Of a DNA stretch of 64,000 nt, positions 32,795 through 44,400 are shown in pieces (within the stretch, counting starts at the first letter, position 1; each line of letters begins with the position of its first letter). The stretch comes from Takifugu bimaculatus (Eukaryota > Chordata > Actinopteri > Tetraodontiformes > Tetraodontidae): NCBI GenBank assembly GCA_004026145.2, contig CP034989.1:8941761-9005760 (forward strand), read 5' to 3'. A model generated the notes under the pieces. The model was not told where the DNA came from. It saw nothing but the letters and a program-made list of their open reading frames with translations, and did no database searches. Both the position numbers and the translations under genes were made by a program.

Positions 32795-35700
32795 TCAGGC
32801 CTTCCCCGCCTTCATGTAGGTGGGAATGGTGCCGCGCTGCGTCAGACCCTCGAAGCGTTTGTAGGTGTAGTTCAGGAACACCCAGTCCTTGGCCTTGAAG
32901 TCCGGCTCGGTGGCGCTGGCTGCTGACACAGAGAAGAGTTACTCCACCGCCGCCAGGGGGCGCTACACACAAGCCTTTGATTTGAGCAGGAACCAACCAC
33001 TCTCACGCACGTGCACGTGCACCACACGAACCAGACACAGCCGCCCCTGCTTCCCAGAGACTCCGGCTCCGCTTCGACCCACCTGGCTGAAGGATGTCGG
33101 ACTCTGGGAAGTCGTCAAAGTTGGACGTGTCGTCGATGCTCTTGATCTCGATGGAGATGGCCGCGGGCCGTTCCCTGGGGGGGGGAGAAGATTCCTGCTG
33201 ACACCGGCGCCACTCAAACCTTCAGACAGCATGTTTCCATAGAAACCAGGCCCTGATCCCAGCCCCTCCAGTACCTGATGTGTTCCCAGTCCACCGACTC
33301 AAAAAACTGGTGGCTCTTGATCTCCTCCACATTGGCGGCTCCGATCCGGTTCTCAGCGTCGGTGCAGTACCTGAACCCAGAAGAGAGTCAGGCCCTTCTG
33401 TGGTGCTGCTGGTCCTTGACCACGTCCCCACCCACCTTAGTATGAGGTCTTTGGCCCTCTCTGAGATGGGGACTTCAGGGGGGAAGACCAGCGTCTCCTT
33501 CCAGTTCATCACCTTCCGGTACGTCTCCTGTGGCGTCTCGGAGCAGAACGGTGGGTAACCTAAAGAAAACCAGTCGGTGAGTCTCCTCCATGAGGAACTG
33601 GACCAGGAACCGGACTGAAACCTTCTTACCGATCAGCATTTCATACATGATGACCCCCAAAGACCACCAGTCACACAGCTTGTTGTATCCTGTCTGCATG
33701 AAGACTTCAGGAGCGATGTAGTCCGGGGTCCCCACCGTGGAGTACGCCTGACGGGGACAGGGGCGGGGACAGGGACGGGGACAGGGGCGGGGACGGGGAC
33801 AGGGGCGGGGACAGGGATGGGGATGGGGACAGGGGTGGGGACAGGGGCGGGGATGGGGAGAGGGGCGGGGACAGGGATGGGGACAGGGGCGGGGATGGGG
33901 ACAGGGATGGGGACGGGGACAGGGGCGGGGACAGGGGCGGGGATGGGGACAGGAATGGGGGCGGGGACAGTTAGTACTGGAGCAGCAGGAGACGTTATTA
34001 ATCTCACAGGGGGCAAAGAACTGTGTTTACACCTGGATCCATGCGCAATGACTAAGGAAGAGGTGAGTAAGCAGCCCCCCCCCCCACTGACTGACCCCCT
34101 GGCCCCCTCTGAACTTCTCTTCTCCTGGTTCCTGATCCAACCCTGATCCTGATCTAACCCTGACCCTGATCTAACCCTGATCCTGATCCAACCCTGACCC
34201 TGATCTAACCCTGATCCTGATCCAACCCTGACCCTGATCTAACCCTGATCCTGATCCAACCCTGACCCGGATCTAACCCTGACCCCTGATGTCAGGCGTA
34301 CCAGCTGCCTCCGGTTCTTCTTCCAGGTCTCTGCTTTCCTCTTGGAGTTCATGTTCTGAAAAGCTGTGAAGATGAAGAGACTTTAATCACATTAGGTTGT
34401 AAACTTCCGACCGCCGAAGGGATTCGAAACGCCGCTAAAACGACCAACGTGTGATTTGGAGCGCGTGAACTCACAGAAGTCACTGGGGGGGTTGTGGGTC
34501 AGGTTCCTGTAGAACTCCGTGCGATGAGCTTTCTTCAGGCCCGTGCACAGGCCGAAGTCGGACAGCTTCACGTGACCCTGCAAGCACACGGACGGTGGTC
34601 ATGGGGGGAGCTGGAGAAACATCTGGAGAAACATCTGGAGAAGCAGCTGGAGAAGCAGCTGGAGAAGCAGCTGGAGAAGCAGCGTGTTCACAGGCGTCTC
34701 ACCCTGGAGTCCAGCAGCAGGTTGTCTGGTTTGATGTCCCTGTGGATGAAGCCCAGCTGGTGGATGGAGTCGATGGCCAACACCGTCTCTGCGATGTAGA
34801 ACTGGGTGGCCTCCTCAGACAGCGTGTCCTTCTTCATCAGCAGCGTCATCATGTCGCCTGCAGAAACACAACGCGTGGGTTTCACCTCCGCCTTCACCTC
34901 CGCCGCTCCATCAGGACCAACCTCCAGGCAGGAACTCCATGATCAGGTAAAGGTTCCTCTTGTCCTGAAAGCTGTAGAACATCTTGACCACCCAGGCGCT
35001 GTCCGCCTCCACCAGGATGTCGCGTTCCGCTCGAATGTGAGCCACCTGCAGACAGAGGAGCAGGTGGATGGGTCGGCCCGGTCCACTCCCCACCCTGGAG
35101 CCCGTGACACCTGTACCTGCTCCTTCTCCAACATGTCAGCTTTTCGAAGGATCTTCATGGCATAAATGTGACCCGTGTCTTTCTTCTGCACCAGACGGAC
35201 CTGAAGGAGTCGACGCCGCGCGTCAGTGAAGCGGCACCGGAAGTATCGGAGATGTTTGTGATGAAGACGAAGCTGTTGGAGACGTTTACCTCCCCAAAGG
35301 CTCCTCGTCCGATGACTTTCAGGGACTCAAAGTCATCCAACCCGAGTCTGGTCCTCTTCAACCGCAGGAACTCCGTCTCCTTACGGGCGTGCTGCGAGCG
35401 CCGCGTTACCTTCTGCAGGTGAGACGGCGCGTCAGAGCGATGCCAGAGAGCATTCTGGGTCACAGCATAAAGATGACTTACCTCCTCATCTGGCAGCCCT
35501 TCTTCATCCATCGCCTTCTCCAGCTTCTTCTGTCTGATCGTGGATAAAAAGACAACAGACAGCAACAGTCAGATATGTCCTGACTGAGATGTGATGGAAC
35601 AATCTCCTCAACCACCTGGAGCTCCTCAAGCACCTGGAGCTCCTCAAGCACCTGGAGCTCCTCAAGCACCTGGAGCTCCTCAAGCACCTGGAGCTCCTCA

Positions 35701-36270
35701 AGCACCTGGACCTCCTGAACTATCTGGAGCTCCTCAAGCACCTGGACCTCCTGAACTATCTGGAGCTCCTCAAGCACCTGGACCTCCTGAACTATCTGGA
35801 GCTCCTCAAGCACCTGGAGCTCCTCAAGCACCTGGAGCTCCGCAAGCACCTGGAGCTCCTCAAGCACCTGGAGCTCCTCAAGCACCTGGAGCTCCTCAAG
35901 CACCTGGAGCTCCTCAAGCACCCCTCAGGGACACAGACAAGTGTCCGTTTCTGTGATGAAGCTGCTGAACTTCAGTAGTAAAAGAGCAAACTCAGGACGT
36001 TAAATTAGCCGATTACTGGATTCTTGTTCCCACCTCTGATCTCGGACCCCTGACACTAGAGGTCGTGTGTTTATTTCCCTCTTTTGAGCAGCTGTATGAG
36101 GAAGTGAGCAGCGTTGCACCACTGGGGCAGACTCACCTCATCTCTCGCTCCTCGTGCTGGGTTAGCAGGGTGCTGTAGAAGTTCTCCAGGGTGAGCTTGG
36201 CCACCGTCACCCTCTCTCTGGTGTGGTTGCTCATGGGAAGGGCCGCTGCCGTCCCCCCCGTCATGGCCAT
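32795..36270 (-). CDS. stk38l: stk38l, NDR2 serine/threonine kinase (464 aa, complete)
   Basis: Minus-strand exons: 36137-36270, 35482-35533, 35290-35412, 35117-35200, 34922-35045, 34703-34857, 34475-34577, 34302-34363, 33630-33747, 33436-33559, 33275-33370, 33083-33174, 32795-32922. They join in phase to 464 residues, the length of human STK38L. N-terminal MOB-binding region (about 1-85); AGC kinase domain with GRGAFGE (97-103), Lys119, HRDIKPDN (211-218) and DFG (231-233); basic autoinhibitory insert KRKAETWKKNRRQL; activation-loop Ser282 in AYSTVGTPDY; hydrophobic-motif Thr442 in VFLNYTYKRF. Ser282/Thr442 match NDR2 numbering rather than NDR1 (281/444). NDR kinases act with MOB1 and MST in Hippo-related control of growth, centrosomes and neurite shape. 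Start MAMTGG matches the family. Several introns hold minisatellites. Human STK38L also neighbours MED21. Confidence 0.96.
33750..33968. repeat. G-rich minisatellite abutting an stk38l 3' splice site
   Basis: Units of GGGGACAGGGGCGGGGACAG and variants with GATGG. On the gene strand this is a C-rich pyrimidine array that ends right at the acceptor of the exon starting at 33747 (minus strand). The plus strand has dense G4-forming potential. Confidence 0.95.
34134..34290. repeat. CCTGATCCTGATCTAAC repeat, stk38l intron
   Basis: About 8-9 copies of a 17-18-bp unit, CCCTGATCCTGATCTAA with CCAA variants, in the same intron as the G-rich array. Confidence 0.9.
34612..34682. repeat. 12-bp tandem repeat, stk38l intron
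   Basis: About six copies of GGAGAAGCAGCT or GGAGAAACATCT, in the 125-base intron between the exons ending at 34703 and starting at 34577 on the minus strand. Confidence 0.9.
35612..35926. repeat. 18-bp minisatellite in stk38l intron 1
   Basis: About 17 copies of CACCTGGAGCTCCTCAAG, with a longer variant unit containing ACCTCCTGAACTATCTGG repeated three times. The 3-fold unit length keeps frames open on both strands, but no frame fits the coding exons. Confidence 0.95.
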
Positions 36271-37412
36271 GCTATCCTGGAACACAGAGCGACCTCCATT
36301 CATAACAACACAGGTTTCAGGAGGAGCACAGGAGGAGGGCAAGTGTCCTCCACAGTGTTGGGTTTGAGTCCCTGCTGGAGAGAGGAAGCTACGATTGTGT
36401 AAAACGTTGCTTCAGCGGCGCGGTTTCAACACTCTGATGTGAGGTGACCACAAACATCAGCCTCCACGTTTCTGCTTCCTTCAGCCGGACCGCCTCACCT
36501 CTGAAGGTTCAGGCCCGTCCAGACCTGCCAGATCCTGGATCCTCCCACCCTGAGAGTGGGAGCTAAAACAAGGCTGAGCCTGTTTTTAGCCTGCGGACTT
36601 TGATTCCCTCGTCACTTCTGAGTCTGCCTCTTTTCCGGGACCAGCGAGACACTTCCAGTCGGGCCAGTATGTTCTCGGGTCTTCATTCCTAGAACATCTC
36701 ACACATCTCTTCCAGGCCGACGCCGCCTCACAAACCGTGTTAAGAAAATCCTCATTCTGGACCAGCGGCCGTGTGGAGGGAGGAACAATGAGCTCGTTAG
36801 TGCAGGGAGATGAAGATGAAGATGACGGACGTCATGGCCTCTTCAGCAGCTCCTAATCAGGACGCTGAGAATGGGCCTGATTATCCTGATGAAAGTGCTG
36901 CAGGACAAAGATAGCGCCCCGGTTTCCTCCCCCTGGCCCGAGCAGGTTCAGAACTGCCCCCATATCTGCTTTTATTCTGATAAAGGCGGAATTTACCGGA
37001 TTTTTGGGGAGTTTAGGAGATTCTATTCTATTCTTTTTTACCCATAATTACTGGAAACATTGAACTTCCTGACTGATAAATGTTCCTCTATGGCAGCGTT
37101 CATGTTCCCTAAATGACCTTTACAATGATCCTGTTTTTATGTTTCACACCTTGCGAGATTCATGTTAATTAAGACAACAGAGACGACCTCATAAAACTAT
37201 TTGGTTCATTCACACAACACATTTGATCTGTTCCTCATTTCCCATAATTCCCAGGCTCCAATACAGGAAGCTCAGTAATGGAATTAATTAGTCATTTAAT
37301 GACTAACACAGGTCTGGAGGTTTTATTTCAAACCCTTTTTTCCACCAGACTGAAAACTGAAAGGTCAGAAGAAGCTTTGACGCGATACTTTTGGCTCCGT
37401 CTGCAGATTCAC

Positions 37413-37431
37413 ACTCACACTCACACCCACA

Positions 37432-37480
<49 letters not shown>
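37413..37480. repeat. (CA)n microsatellite
   Basis: CA dinucleotide run with short TCACAC interruptions at its start. Confidence 0.9.
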
Positions 37481-37482
<2 letters not shown>

Positions 37483-37662
37483 CACAGCAGAAGCTTCACC
37501 AACAGGAGAACCACCCAGAGCTCCCAGAAGTCTGGGAATTCTTCTGAGATTCCACAACAGTGACTTCCAGTAACTGGGAGCACAAGTGTCACAGCAGGTC
37601 AGAAGCAGCAGACCAGGAGCACGTGCGTGTGTGTGGAGGCACTTACACACTCAGACATATAG

Positions 37663-37663
<1 letters not shown>

Positions 37664-37713
<50 letters not shown>
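37664..37713. repeat. (CA)n microsatellite
   Basis: Pure CA dinucleotide run. Confidence 0.95.
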
Positions 37714-37716
<3 letters not shown>

Positions 37717-38077
37717 CGCCCTTCACCTGCTGTCAGTGAGACAGGAGGCCCTTCAGATCCTGAATATAAAGACTCAGTCATGAGTCTTGAGGGGAAATGA
37801 GTGCAAACACACTCACGCGCACGCACGCAGGATGATGTCTGACATCCCATAATATTTTAAACACGTTCCATTTGACACCCGTGTATTATTTTGGTGGTCA
37901 GAGATCCTAATGAACTATTTTAAGGTTCCACCAGCTCGTTTAGAGTCGGGCACTAAAGTATTGTGAGCGCGGCTGGGCTGCAATAAAGCGCGTTATTAAT
38001 GTGTAATAGCCGCTAGCTCTCTCCCATAAGGTGGCCCAGCATCAGAGCCAGGGGACCCCGGTCCCAGACGGTCCTAC

Positions 38078-38370
38078 CTCCGTGTCCGGCTCCAGAGTCA
38101 ATGGTTGGCTGGCCGCCACCCCGCGATTGATGGAAAATGTGGTTATTTGGCGTCGTTCTGGCGGATATCCAGGCGGCACAAGCTGGACGCTCCGAGGATT
38201 TCACAAAAACTCAAGCGAAAACACCGCTGCCGAAGTCCTCGGGTGTGCGCAACCGGCTGGCTGGATTAAACTAAAGACATTTTCACATTTCCATCCGTAA
38301 ACATTGACCTTCTTGGCGTCTTTATCATAGAAGAGGCAGCGACGCTTCCTGGGACCGCTGGGCTCTACGG
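38078..38370 (-). other. Proposed stk38l 5' UTR exon (5' end approximate)
   Basis: On the minus strand a GC-rich segment ends with ACACGGAG followed by the donor GTAGGA (end 38078). It lies about 1.8 kb upstream of the first coding exon, which itself begins inside an exon. The upstream limit is a guess placed below the CCAAT cluster. Confidence 0.4.
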
Positions 38371-38419
38371 ACGCTCCAGCCACGCAGGGGGCGTGTCTTA
38401 CGAGTGACGTTATCGCGAG

Positions 38420-38507
38420 CCAATTACACACAAGAAACGGGGCCGATGTTTTCCGCTGACCAATCACATAGCAGGGAGAGTTATGAGTGACAGGTGAATC
38501 AGCCAAT
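38420..38507 (-). promoter_or_regulatory. Three CCAAT boxes, candidate stk38l promoter
   Basis: CCAAT occurs at 38420-38424, 38460-38464 and 38503-38507, spaced 40 and 43 bases. This is the regular spacing typical of NF-Y-driven TATA-less promoters. They sit just upstream of the proposed 5' UTR exon. A GTGACGTTA CRE-like word is at 38404-38412. Confidence 0.45.
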
Positions 38508-38509
38508 AG

Positions 38510-39495
38510 AAACAGTTATCCCGGCTTGCTCATCAACAGCAGCTTTGTTCTGTTAGCACGCTAACATATATAAGATGAACCTGCCAGAATGCTCGGAGCT
38601 ACTCTAATCTTTCATCTTATAAATAAATTAATAAAAACAACACATGGTTTTATACTCTCCAGACACTCTTATTCCTACAATGATAATATACCGTGAAACA
38701 AATAGGTTACAGCAGTGTAGCTCTCCGTGGAATCAATAATTAATCGTCAAGAATGAATCATACAGAACACAAAACATATTAATGAGGAGATATAAATGAT
38801 TAATATAATGCCACATAGCGAACCAATGTATGCACTGTCAAGGCAAAACTGAATAATGTGACCTCGTGAAAGCATAAATTGTCTTAATTATAAAAATGCA
38901 GAGATTTCATTCAAGCAAATTTATTGGAAAAATCCACTCTGATTTCGACCAATTGTTCTGGTGTACACAGTAAATTCTAAAGGGCAACGAGACAAATAAA
39001 GTGTGCGTGTGTGCGCGCGCGGGCAATAACAACTAATTAGGACCGAGTGAAGAACTGGCTATAAAGTATAACAGCGGGTTTAGTTTAATATAAAAACACA
39101 CAGCAGCGTGTAAATGTCCTTATAAGGCTGAACTACTCATGAGGGGAATTTACCGTTATTTGTGATGTCAACACGCGGAGGTGGGTGTATCCTGCCCACA
39201 GTTCTGGGTGTGGTGTCAGAAGACAAGGCTGCTTTTATAATTCTCACATCATTGAGGCTCTTTGAGCCGTGACAGCAGCTAAATTTAGAGTGTGAGACAA
39301 ACCTCCGGCGCTGCCCGCTTCCCTGAGCAGTTTAGAGTTCAGCCACACAAGGCTGCACCATGCACACGCCTGAAAATGAGCCGCGCTTTAAGGGATTTCA
39401 TTTGGGTCCTTGGAACTGTCTGGTTCATCCCAGAGACACAATCTCTCCAATATTTATGACCAACACTGGCGTCCTGGAGAAACCGTTGTACAAGC
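38510..39495. other. AT-rich spacer between stk38l and med21
   Basis: No coding sequence or known repeat recognised. The upstream side belongs to the stk38l promoter; the right side reaches the med21 3' end. Confidence 0.5.
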
Positions 39496-39499
39496 ACAT

Positions 39500-39505
39500 T
39501 TTATT
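39500..39505 (-). terminator. Possible polyadenylation signal of med21
   Basis: AATAAA on the minus strand, about 330 bases past the med21 stop codon. Confidence 0.5.
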
Positions 39506-39831
39506 TGAAATGTTTTAGAGTTTATAGAGCAGTTTTTTATGCAAAGTGTTATTTAAAAATAATAAATCCATTAATAAAGGCATTTTAACAGGTCAAAATA
39601 TAAATACAAAAACAGACATGACATATAGATGCTATATAGGTAAAACAAAATATACAGGGGGTTTCACACACACTTGTGCAGACCGTTAAAAATATATCCC
39701 AAAGATTTGGCCTCCAGACACGTCTATAGAATCACGTAAAGGGTTGTTTCACTGTAGAATCAGAGGGTTCCCACACCGGTGCCTTCAGACTGGTAAAAAC
39801 AGGAAGAGCTGAGACGAGGGGGCAGCGGACA

Positions 39832-41816
39832 TCACGAGTCCCCCGCCGACACCTGGCTGGGCGCTCCGTTGCGGGTACGGAGCTGCGACTGGGCGATGTC
39901 CGCCAGCGCACTCTGGATCTTCTCCAACAGCATATTGCCACGATCAACCACCTCCTCCAGACGGGCGGCTGCTTCGTGGTTCTCGTCCTCGAGCTGTCGC
40001 AGACTGGCGGCCTGTCAACAAGTAACGCATATTCGGGGATGAAAATGTTAACAAGATCTGTCGCAGCACACCGACTGCTGGGCTTTAGGTCCAGAACCAC
40101 GCTAGTACCACATGTTCTACCAGTCTGTCATGGCTAGCACCATCTTCTTTGCTGCGGTGTGCTGGGGTGCAGGCATTAAAGCAAAGGATGCCAACAGACT
40201 CAACAACTCATCAAAAAAGGCAGGGTCTGTTGTTGCTGTAGACTTGATAACTTGGACGAGGTGGTGAGGACAGGATGGTGTTGAAACTGCGGACAATCAT
40301 GGACAGTCCCTCCCACCCCCTCCATAACACAGTGGACAAACTGAGGAGCAGCTTCACAACAGACTCCTGCAGCCTCGCTGCTCCAAGGAACGGTACAGGA
40401 AGTCATTCCTGCCGTCCGCCAGTAACTGTACAATTCACTCAAACCAACTCAACATAATTGTGTATGTTTATGTTGTAATTTTATTCTAATTTATTCTATA
40501 TTTATGTATATATGCTTATAATGCTTATAATATGTATATATTATGTATATATTATATATATGCTTATAATATATGCTGTATATATGCTTATAACATTCTA
40601 ATCTTATCTGTATTATTATTTTTTTTTTCTGTCTCTTTACTCTGCATACGCTGCTACTATAATTCAATTTCCCCACGGGGATGAATAAAGTTAATCTTAA
40701 TCTTAATCTTATTTGACGTTGTTTACAGTGGCCCAATCTGAAATATTTATCACTGTTGGGGATGTGCACACTGGCCACGTTTTAGTCTTTATCATGGGTG
40801 ATATTCTTACAAGGAAATCAGACGTTTCTCCTCTTTTAATCATCGTCAGTCTGAAACAAGAACACTGGCACCAATAAAACCAGTGGGCCGGTCTCTGATG
40901 GACCAGCCTCGTAAACCAGGCCGCACACAGCTCCCCCTGCTGTCTGCAGGGTGGAGGTACACACGAAGCTTCAGGGCGAACAAATCATCCATTTAAAAAG
41001 AAAAAAGATCCATATAGTCAATGATTTCAGGCGTCCCCTGCTCTTATTACCTGCAGAGCTGATGTAGATTCTTCACTGGGCAAAGAATCGATTAGTACGT
41101 CAACATCTTTGGCTGTTCTGGCGATGAGGGTGGCGAATAGCTGCGCATATTCTGCATGAAAAGAAAAATCCTTGTCAAACATGTACAAAACCACACAATA
41201 CGATCCCAAGAAAATCTGAAAGGTGTGCAGTGAGCTTGCAGGGACTTCGAGGACTGATATAGACCATGCATTGGTGTTTTCCACTAATGCATCAAGAAGG
41301 AGAAGTCAGAATTAGATGCTGTAACACAAGGAGAGGTTGAAAATACACATCACCTTCGGTTGGGTTGGCTGGCTGATCTTTATTTATTGCCGTCTGGATG
41401 TTGCTAAAAGAGGCAGGAGGTGCACACTGTTGTAGGACTCCGATGGCGTTGCAAAACTGATCTGCAAGCTGGACACGAAATAGCCATAAATAAAAGAATC
41501 GCACAGCAGTGAGCGTTACTGGTCATCACACTTTAACACTTTAAAACTGCATTTAAGCGACAGCAGTTGTAGAATGATGCTATAACACCAAGTAGAGCGT
41601 TTAATGTGCTAACGAGGCCAAAGCTTGTTAGCATCACCTCCCAGCATGATGTTAGCAGGCTCCCGAAAGATTAAGTACATGTTTTCAAAAAGGCCCACTT
41701 TAGAACTAGATGACGATTCAATATTTTTGATTTTCTCTCAAGAAAATATTGGGCAAACAAATAAAAAGTCCTACTGAGTTGACAGCGTCTTGTAGCTGTG
41801 TTATCCGGTCCGCCAT
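39832..41816 (-). CDS. med21: med21, Mediator subunit 21 (145 aa, complete)
   Basis: Minus-strand exons 41775-41816, 41354-41468, 41051-41151 and 39832-40011 join in phase (438 bases) to a 145-residue protein; human MED21 has 144. The sequence is nearly identical to the vertebrate protein: MADRITQLQDAVNS, LADQFCNAIGVLQQC, INKDQPANPTEEYAQLFATL, LIDSLPSEES, then a heptad-like C-terminal helix ending QSALADIAQSQLRTRNG. MED21 pairs with MED7 in a coiled-coil hinge of the Mediator middle module, passing activator signals to RNA polymerase II in the nucleus. It starts 319 bases from the fgfr1op2 upstream ATG on the opposite strand, suggesting a shared promoter. The last intron contains a LINE fragment on the plus strand. 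The short divergent tail (GAPSQVSAGDS) is the least conserved part. Confidence 0.97.
40105..40710 (+). mobile_element. LINE 3' end in a med21 intron, with (AATCTT)n tail
   Basis: The plus strand encodes degenerate ORF2 C-terminal words (FFAAVCWGAGIKAKDANRLN, then IMDSPSHPLHNTVDKLRSS) with a frameshift. An AT-rich region and the typical fish LINE terminus CAATTTCCCCACGGGGATGA, ATAAAG and AATCTT repeats follow. It is inserted antisense to med21. Confidence 0.8.
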
Positions 41817-42135
41817 GTTTTCTGTGAGACGCGACCGTCACGCCGCTATTCTCGCGAGACGATCGTCATAAAATAACATCTCGCGTGATGAGGCGATATT
41901 TTGGACCTTTGGCTCTCACCGAGGAACTCCTGCCGTTTAAGTTGTCTGTATCCCAACCTGATGTACGAGCAGAACTTCGATCGACGTGTTTACACCCCCA
42001 GCGAGTAAAGACGACCGTATCTGTAGACCGCTCTATCGGAATCTCTACTTTTTTTTGGAACTTTATGGGGACTAGCTAGCTTGTGGCTAACTTGTAGCTA
42101 GCAAACGTCAACAGGAAGTGTCATCCTAGTCTGCA
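41817..42135. promoter_or_regulatory. Bidirectional promoter region, med21 / fgfr1op2
   Basis: A 319-bp head-to-head interval with no TATA box. It has a perfect TCTCGCGAGA palindrome at 41850-41859 and a near copy (TCTCGCGTGA) at 41879-41888. This element is known from bidirectional, TATA-less promoters of housekeeping genes. Confidence 0.6.
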
Positions 42136-42520
42136 ATGTCCTACACTCTGAACTCTCCAGGTACAGCTTGTAGCGAAGTCAAACAGAATGAACCTTTTAC
42201 AGTGTAATGCTGACAGTTGTTCTGAGTTAATCAACCGTCTTTTACCTTTGTCTTAGCTAGTAACACTATAGAACATACGGTGCTATTAAACGTAATGTAA
42301 GCGGAAAGAATTGGCTGCCACATGATATATATCCCTGTGGTCATATACTGTATATACATATACGGTCCTTGACATTATCCTGCAGCTACTGTTATTAGAT
42401 GCATGTGCTCTGTATCATTCATATCCTCAGCTTTCGACAGTAGGAGAAATCATCCTTCTGAATAAATCCTGCTTAAACCATGTATACAGTAATCTATAAC
42501 TAACCTTTATTTCCTCAGGG

Positions 42521-43843
42521 ATGAACTGTTCCCTAGAAAAGGTCTTGGCGGATGCTAAATCATTAGTGGAAAGGCTTCGTAACCATGACAACGCTGCTGA
42601 GATGCTAATCGAGCAGACAACATCGCTCAACAAGCGAGTAGAAGCCATGCAACAGGTAAAGTCAGCTCGGCCGATGACGCCTGTCGAGTTTTCATGTCCC
42701 TTAATGGATCAAAGGATTAAAAAACCCACTTGGGTGTCTCCTGACAGTACCAAGAGGAGATTGACACGCTGAACCAGGTCGCAAGACATCGTCCACGTTC
42801 TAGTCTGGTTCTGGGGATCCAACAGGAAAACCGTCAGATCAGACAACTCCAGCTAGAAAACAAAGGTCGGTGCTTGTGGTTTGTTGCCGTTGACAACGAC
42901 CTTTGGTCTTATGGTTTTTCCAATTGCAGAGCTGAGGACATCGTTAGAGGAGCACCAATCAGCATTAGAGCTCATTATGACCAAATACAGGGAGCAGGTT
43001 TTCAGGCTGCTCATGGCCAGCAAGAAGGACGACCCTGCCATTGTGAGCCAGCTGAAGGAGCAGCACACCACAGTCAGTGGGACACACCATCACTCCCCTC
43101 GTTCAAAGTGGAGGTTTTTGTTCATAGTTTAAGACATTTATTCACATATTATCCTGCAGGAAATGCAAGTACACATAGACAAGATCAATGAGATGGCGTC
43201 TGTGATGAAGAAGGCGATACAGGTGGACGAGGGACGACTGTGTGAAGATGAAGAGAGGATTAAACAGCTGGAGGTAAAAGCAAAGGGCGTTTTCCGCTGT
43301 AGCGCAGGATTTAAAGGTCATCTGAGCAAGATCAGCGCCTCTGAAAATAGTTTTACATCCAAATGAACACGGACGGGTTTTACCAGCAGTGGGAGACAGA
43401 CGATCGTCAACGGTGAAGCTTTTGTAGCCGCTTCCAAAACCACCATCCTCAACAGCTCCTGACCAAGGTTCTAGATCAGGGAGCCGAATGAAGAGTTCAT
43501 TTCCCCCTAAACACATGATCGCCTGGAACGGCTGTTTCCTTCTAAGCTCGAAAATTAGATGCATTCGTTTATAAAAAGCCCGTCAAACTCTTGACAACAG
43601 AAGCCAGCAGGTGTTCTGGGCACCTGATGAATCTGGGCATACGTGCAACATGCTCCTGAGCCTTTAGTGTCCAGCACTGTAGTGACACGCTCTCCTCTGT
43701 TCTAGCTTGAGAACAGTGGACTCCGGGAGCTGCTGGGCATCAGCCGGGAAGCTTTCATGATTCTGAAGAGGGAAGACACGTCGGAGAGCACCTCCATGTC
43801 CCCGCTGCTGACCAGCGCTGACGTCAGTCTACGGAAAAGCTAG
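42521..43843 (+). CDS. fgfr1op2: fgfr1op2, FGFR1 oncogene partner 2 homologue (215 aa)
   Basis: Coding exons 42521-42655, 42748-42865, 42930-43072, 43160-43273 and 43706-43843 join in phase to 215 residues. The protein is largely coiled coil (LVERLRNHDNAAEMLIEQTT; IQQENRQIRQLQLENKELRT; LEEHQSALELIMTKYREQVF) and ends SADVSLRKS. It belongs to the SIKE/FGFR1OP2 family, associated with STRIPAK phosphatase complexes. The length equals the human short isoform. The 38-residue segment present in the human long isoform is absent, and the intron at that point is only 87 bases. The chosen start (MNCSLEKVLADAK) aligns with human MSCTIEKALADAK. An upstream exon ending at 42160 (donor GTACAG) carries an in-frame ATG at 42136 that would add nine residues. 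Divergent partner of med21. Confidence 0.94.
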
Positions 43844-44053
43844 ACAGCGCCGGGCAGCTGTCCTCCGCCATGCTGCCGCCGCCCCGGACGCACAGCAGAG
43901 GTCCGTTTGCAGAGCTGCAGGACCTCTTCCAGCTGTGCTCACGTTAGCGCGTCTGACGCAACCAGACATGGACTTGGTAACAGCACTTCTGTCATTCTCA
44001 CACGTGTTGCCGACGTGCACGAATCTGAGGTGCCTCCACAGTTTTATCGTGTG

Positions 44054-44059
44054 AATAAA
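44054..44059 (+). terminator. Polyadenylation signal of fgfr1op2
   Basis: AATAAA about 210 bases after the fgfr1op2 stop. Confidence 0.7.
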
Positions 44060-44400
44060 AGAAATGATTCTTCAAACTTGAACTTGCCTGCTCTGAGATG
44101 ATGCCGGTGTCCGAAAGTGGACATATTATTTAATCAGTTCTGTTTTATGGTCGTTGCAGAAGTTCAGCTTCTCTGTTCTCCTGTTTTTAAAGAACCTGCA
44201 CCTTAAAAAGGAGGAATAGAAACAGTATTCAACACAGGACATATAAAACACCCTTTTCTGGTGCAGTTCCACAAACCCACAATCATACACAAAACAACTG
44301 GGAACCATAAATTGACTTAAGCTTAATATTAATTAATTGTTGTTGGAAAAGGATACTTTTCAGACATGTTGAGAAATGGAAAGAAAAAACATTAAATATA

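Larger units (their letters stand above)
36272..38077. other. stk38l 5' intron
   Basis: Noncoding between the first coding exon and the proposed 5' UTR exon. Holds two CA microsatellites (37413-37480 and 37664-37713). Nothing else recognised. Confidence 0.5.

Noticed and set aside
33633..34016. Val-Pro-Ile-Pro repeat frame on the minus strand
   Set aside because: It is the G/C-rich stk38l intron minisatellite and is out of frame with the kinase exon it runs into.
35478..35921. Leu-Glu-Glu-Leu heptad-like frame resembling a coiled coil
   Set aside because: It comes from the 18-base minisatellite in stk38l intron 1 and enters exon 2 in the wrong frame.
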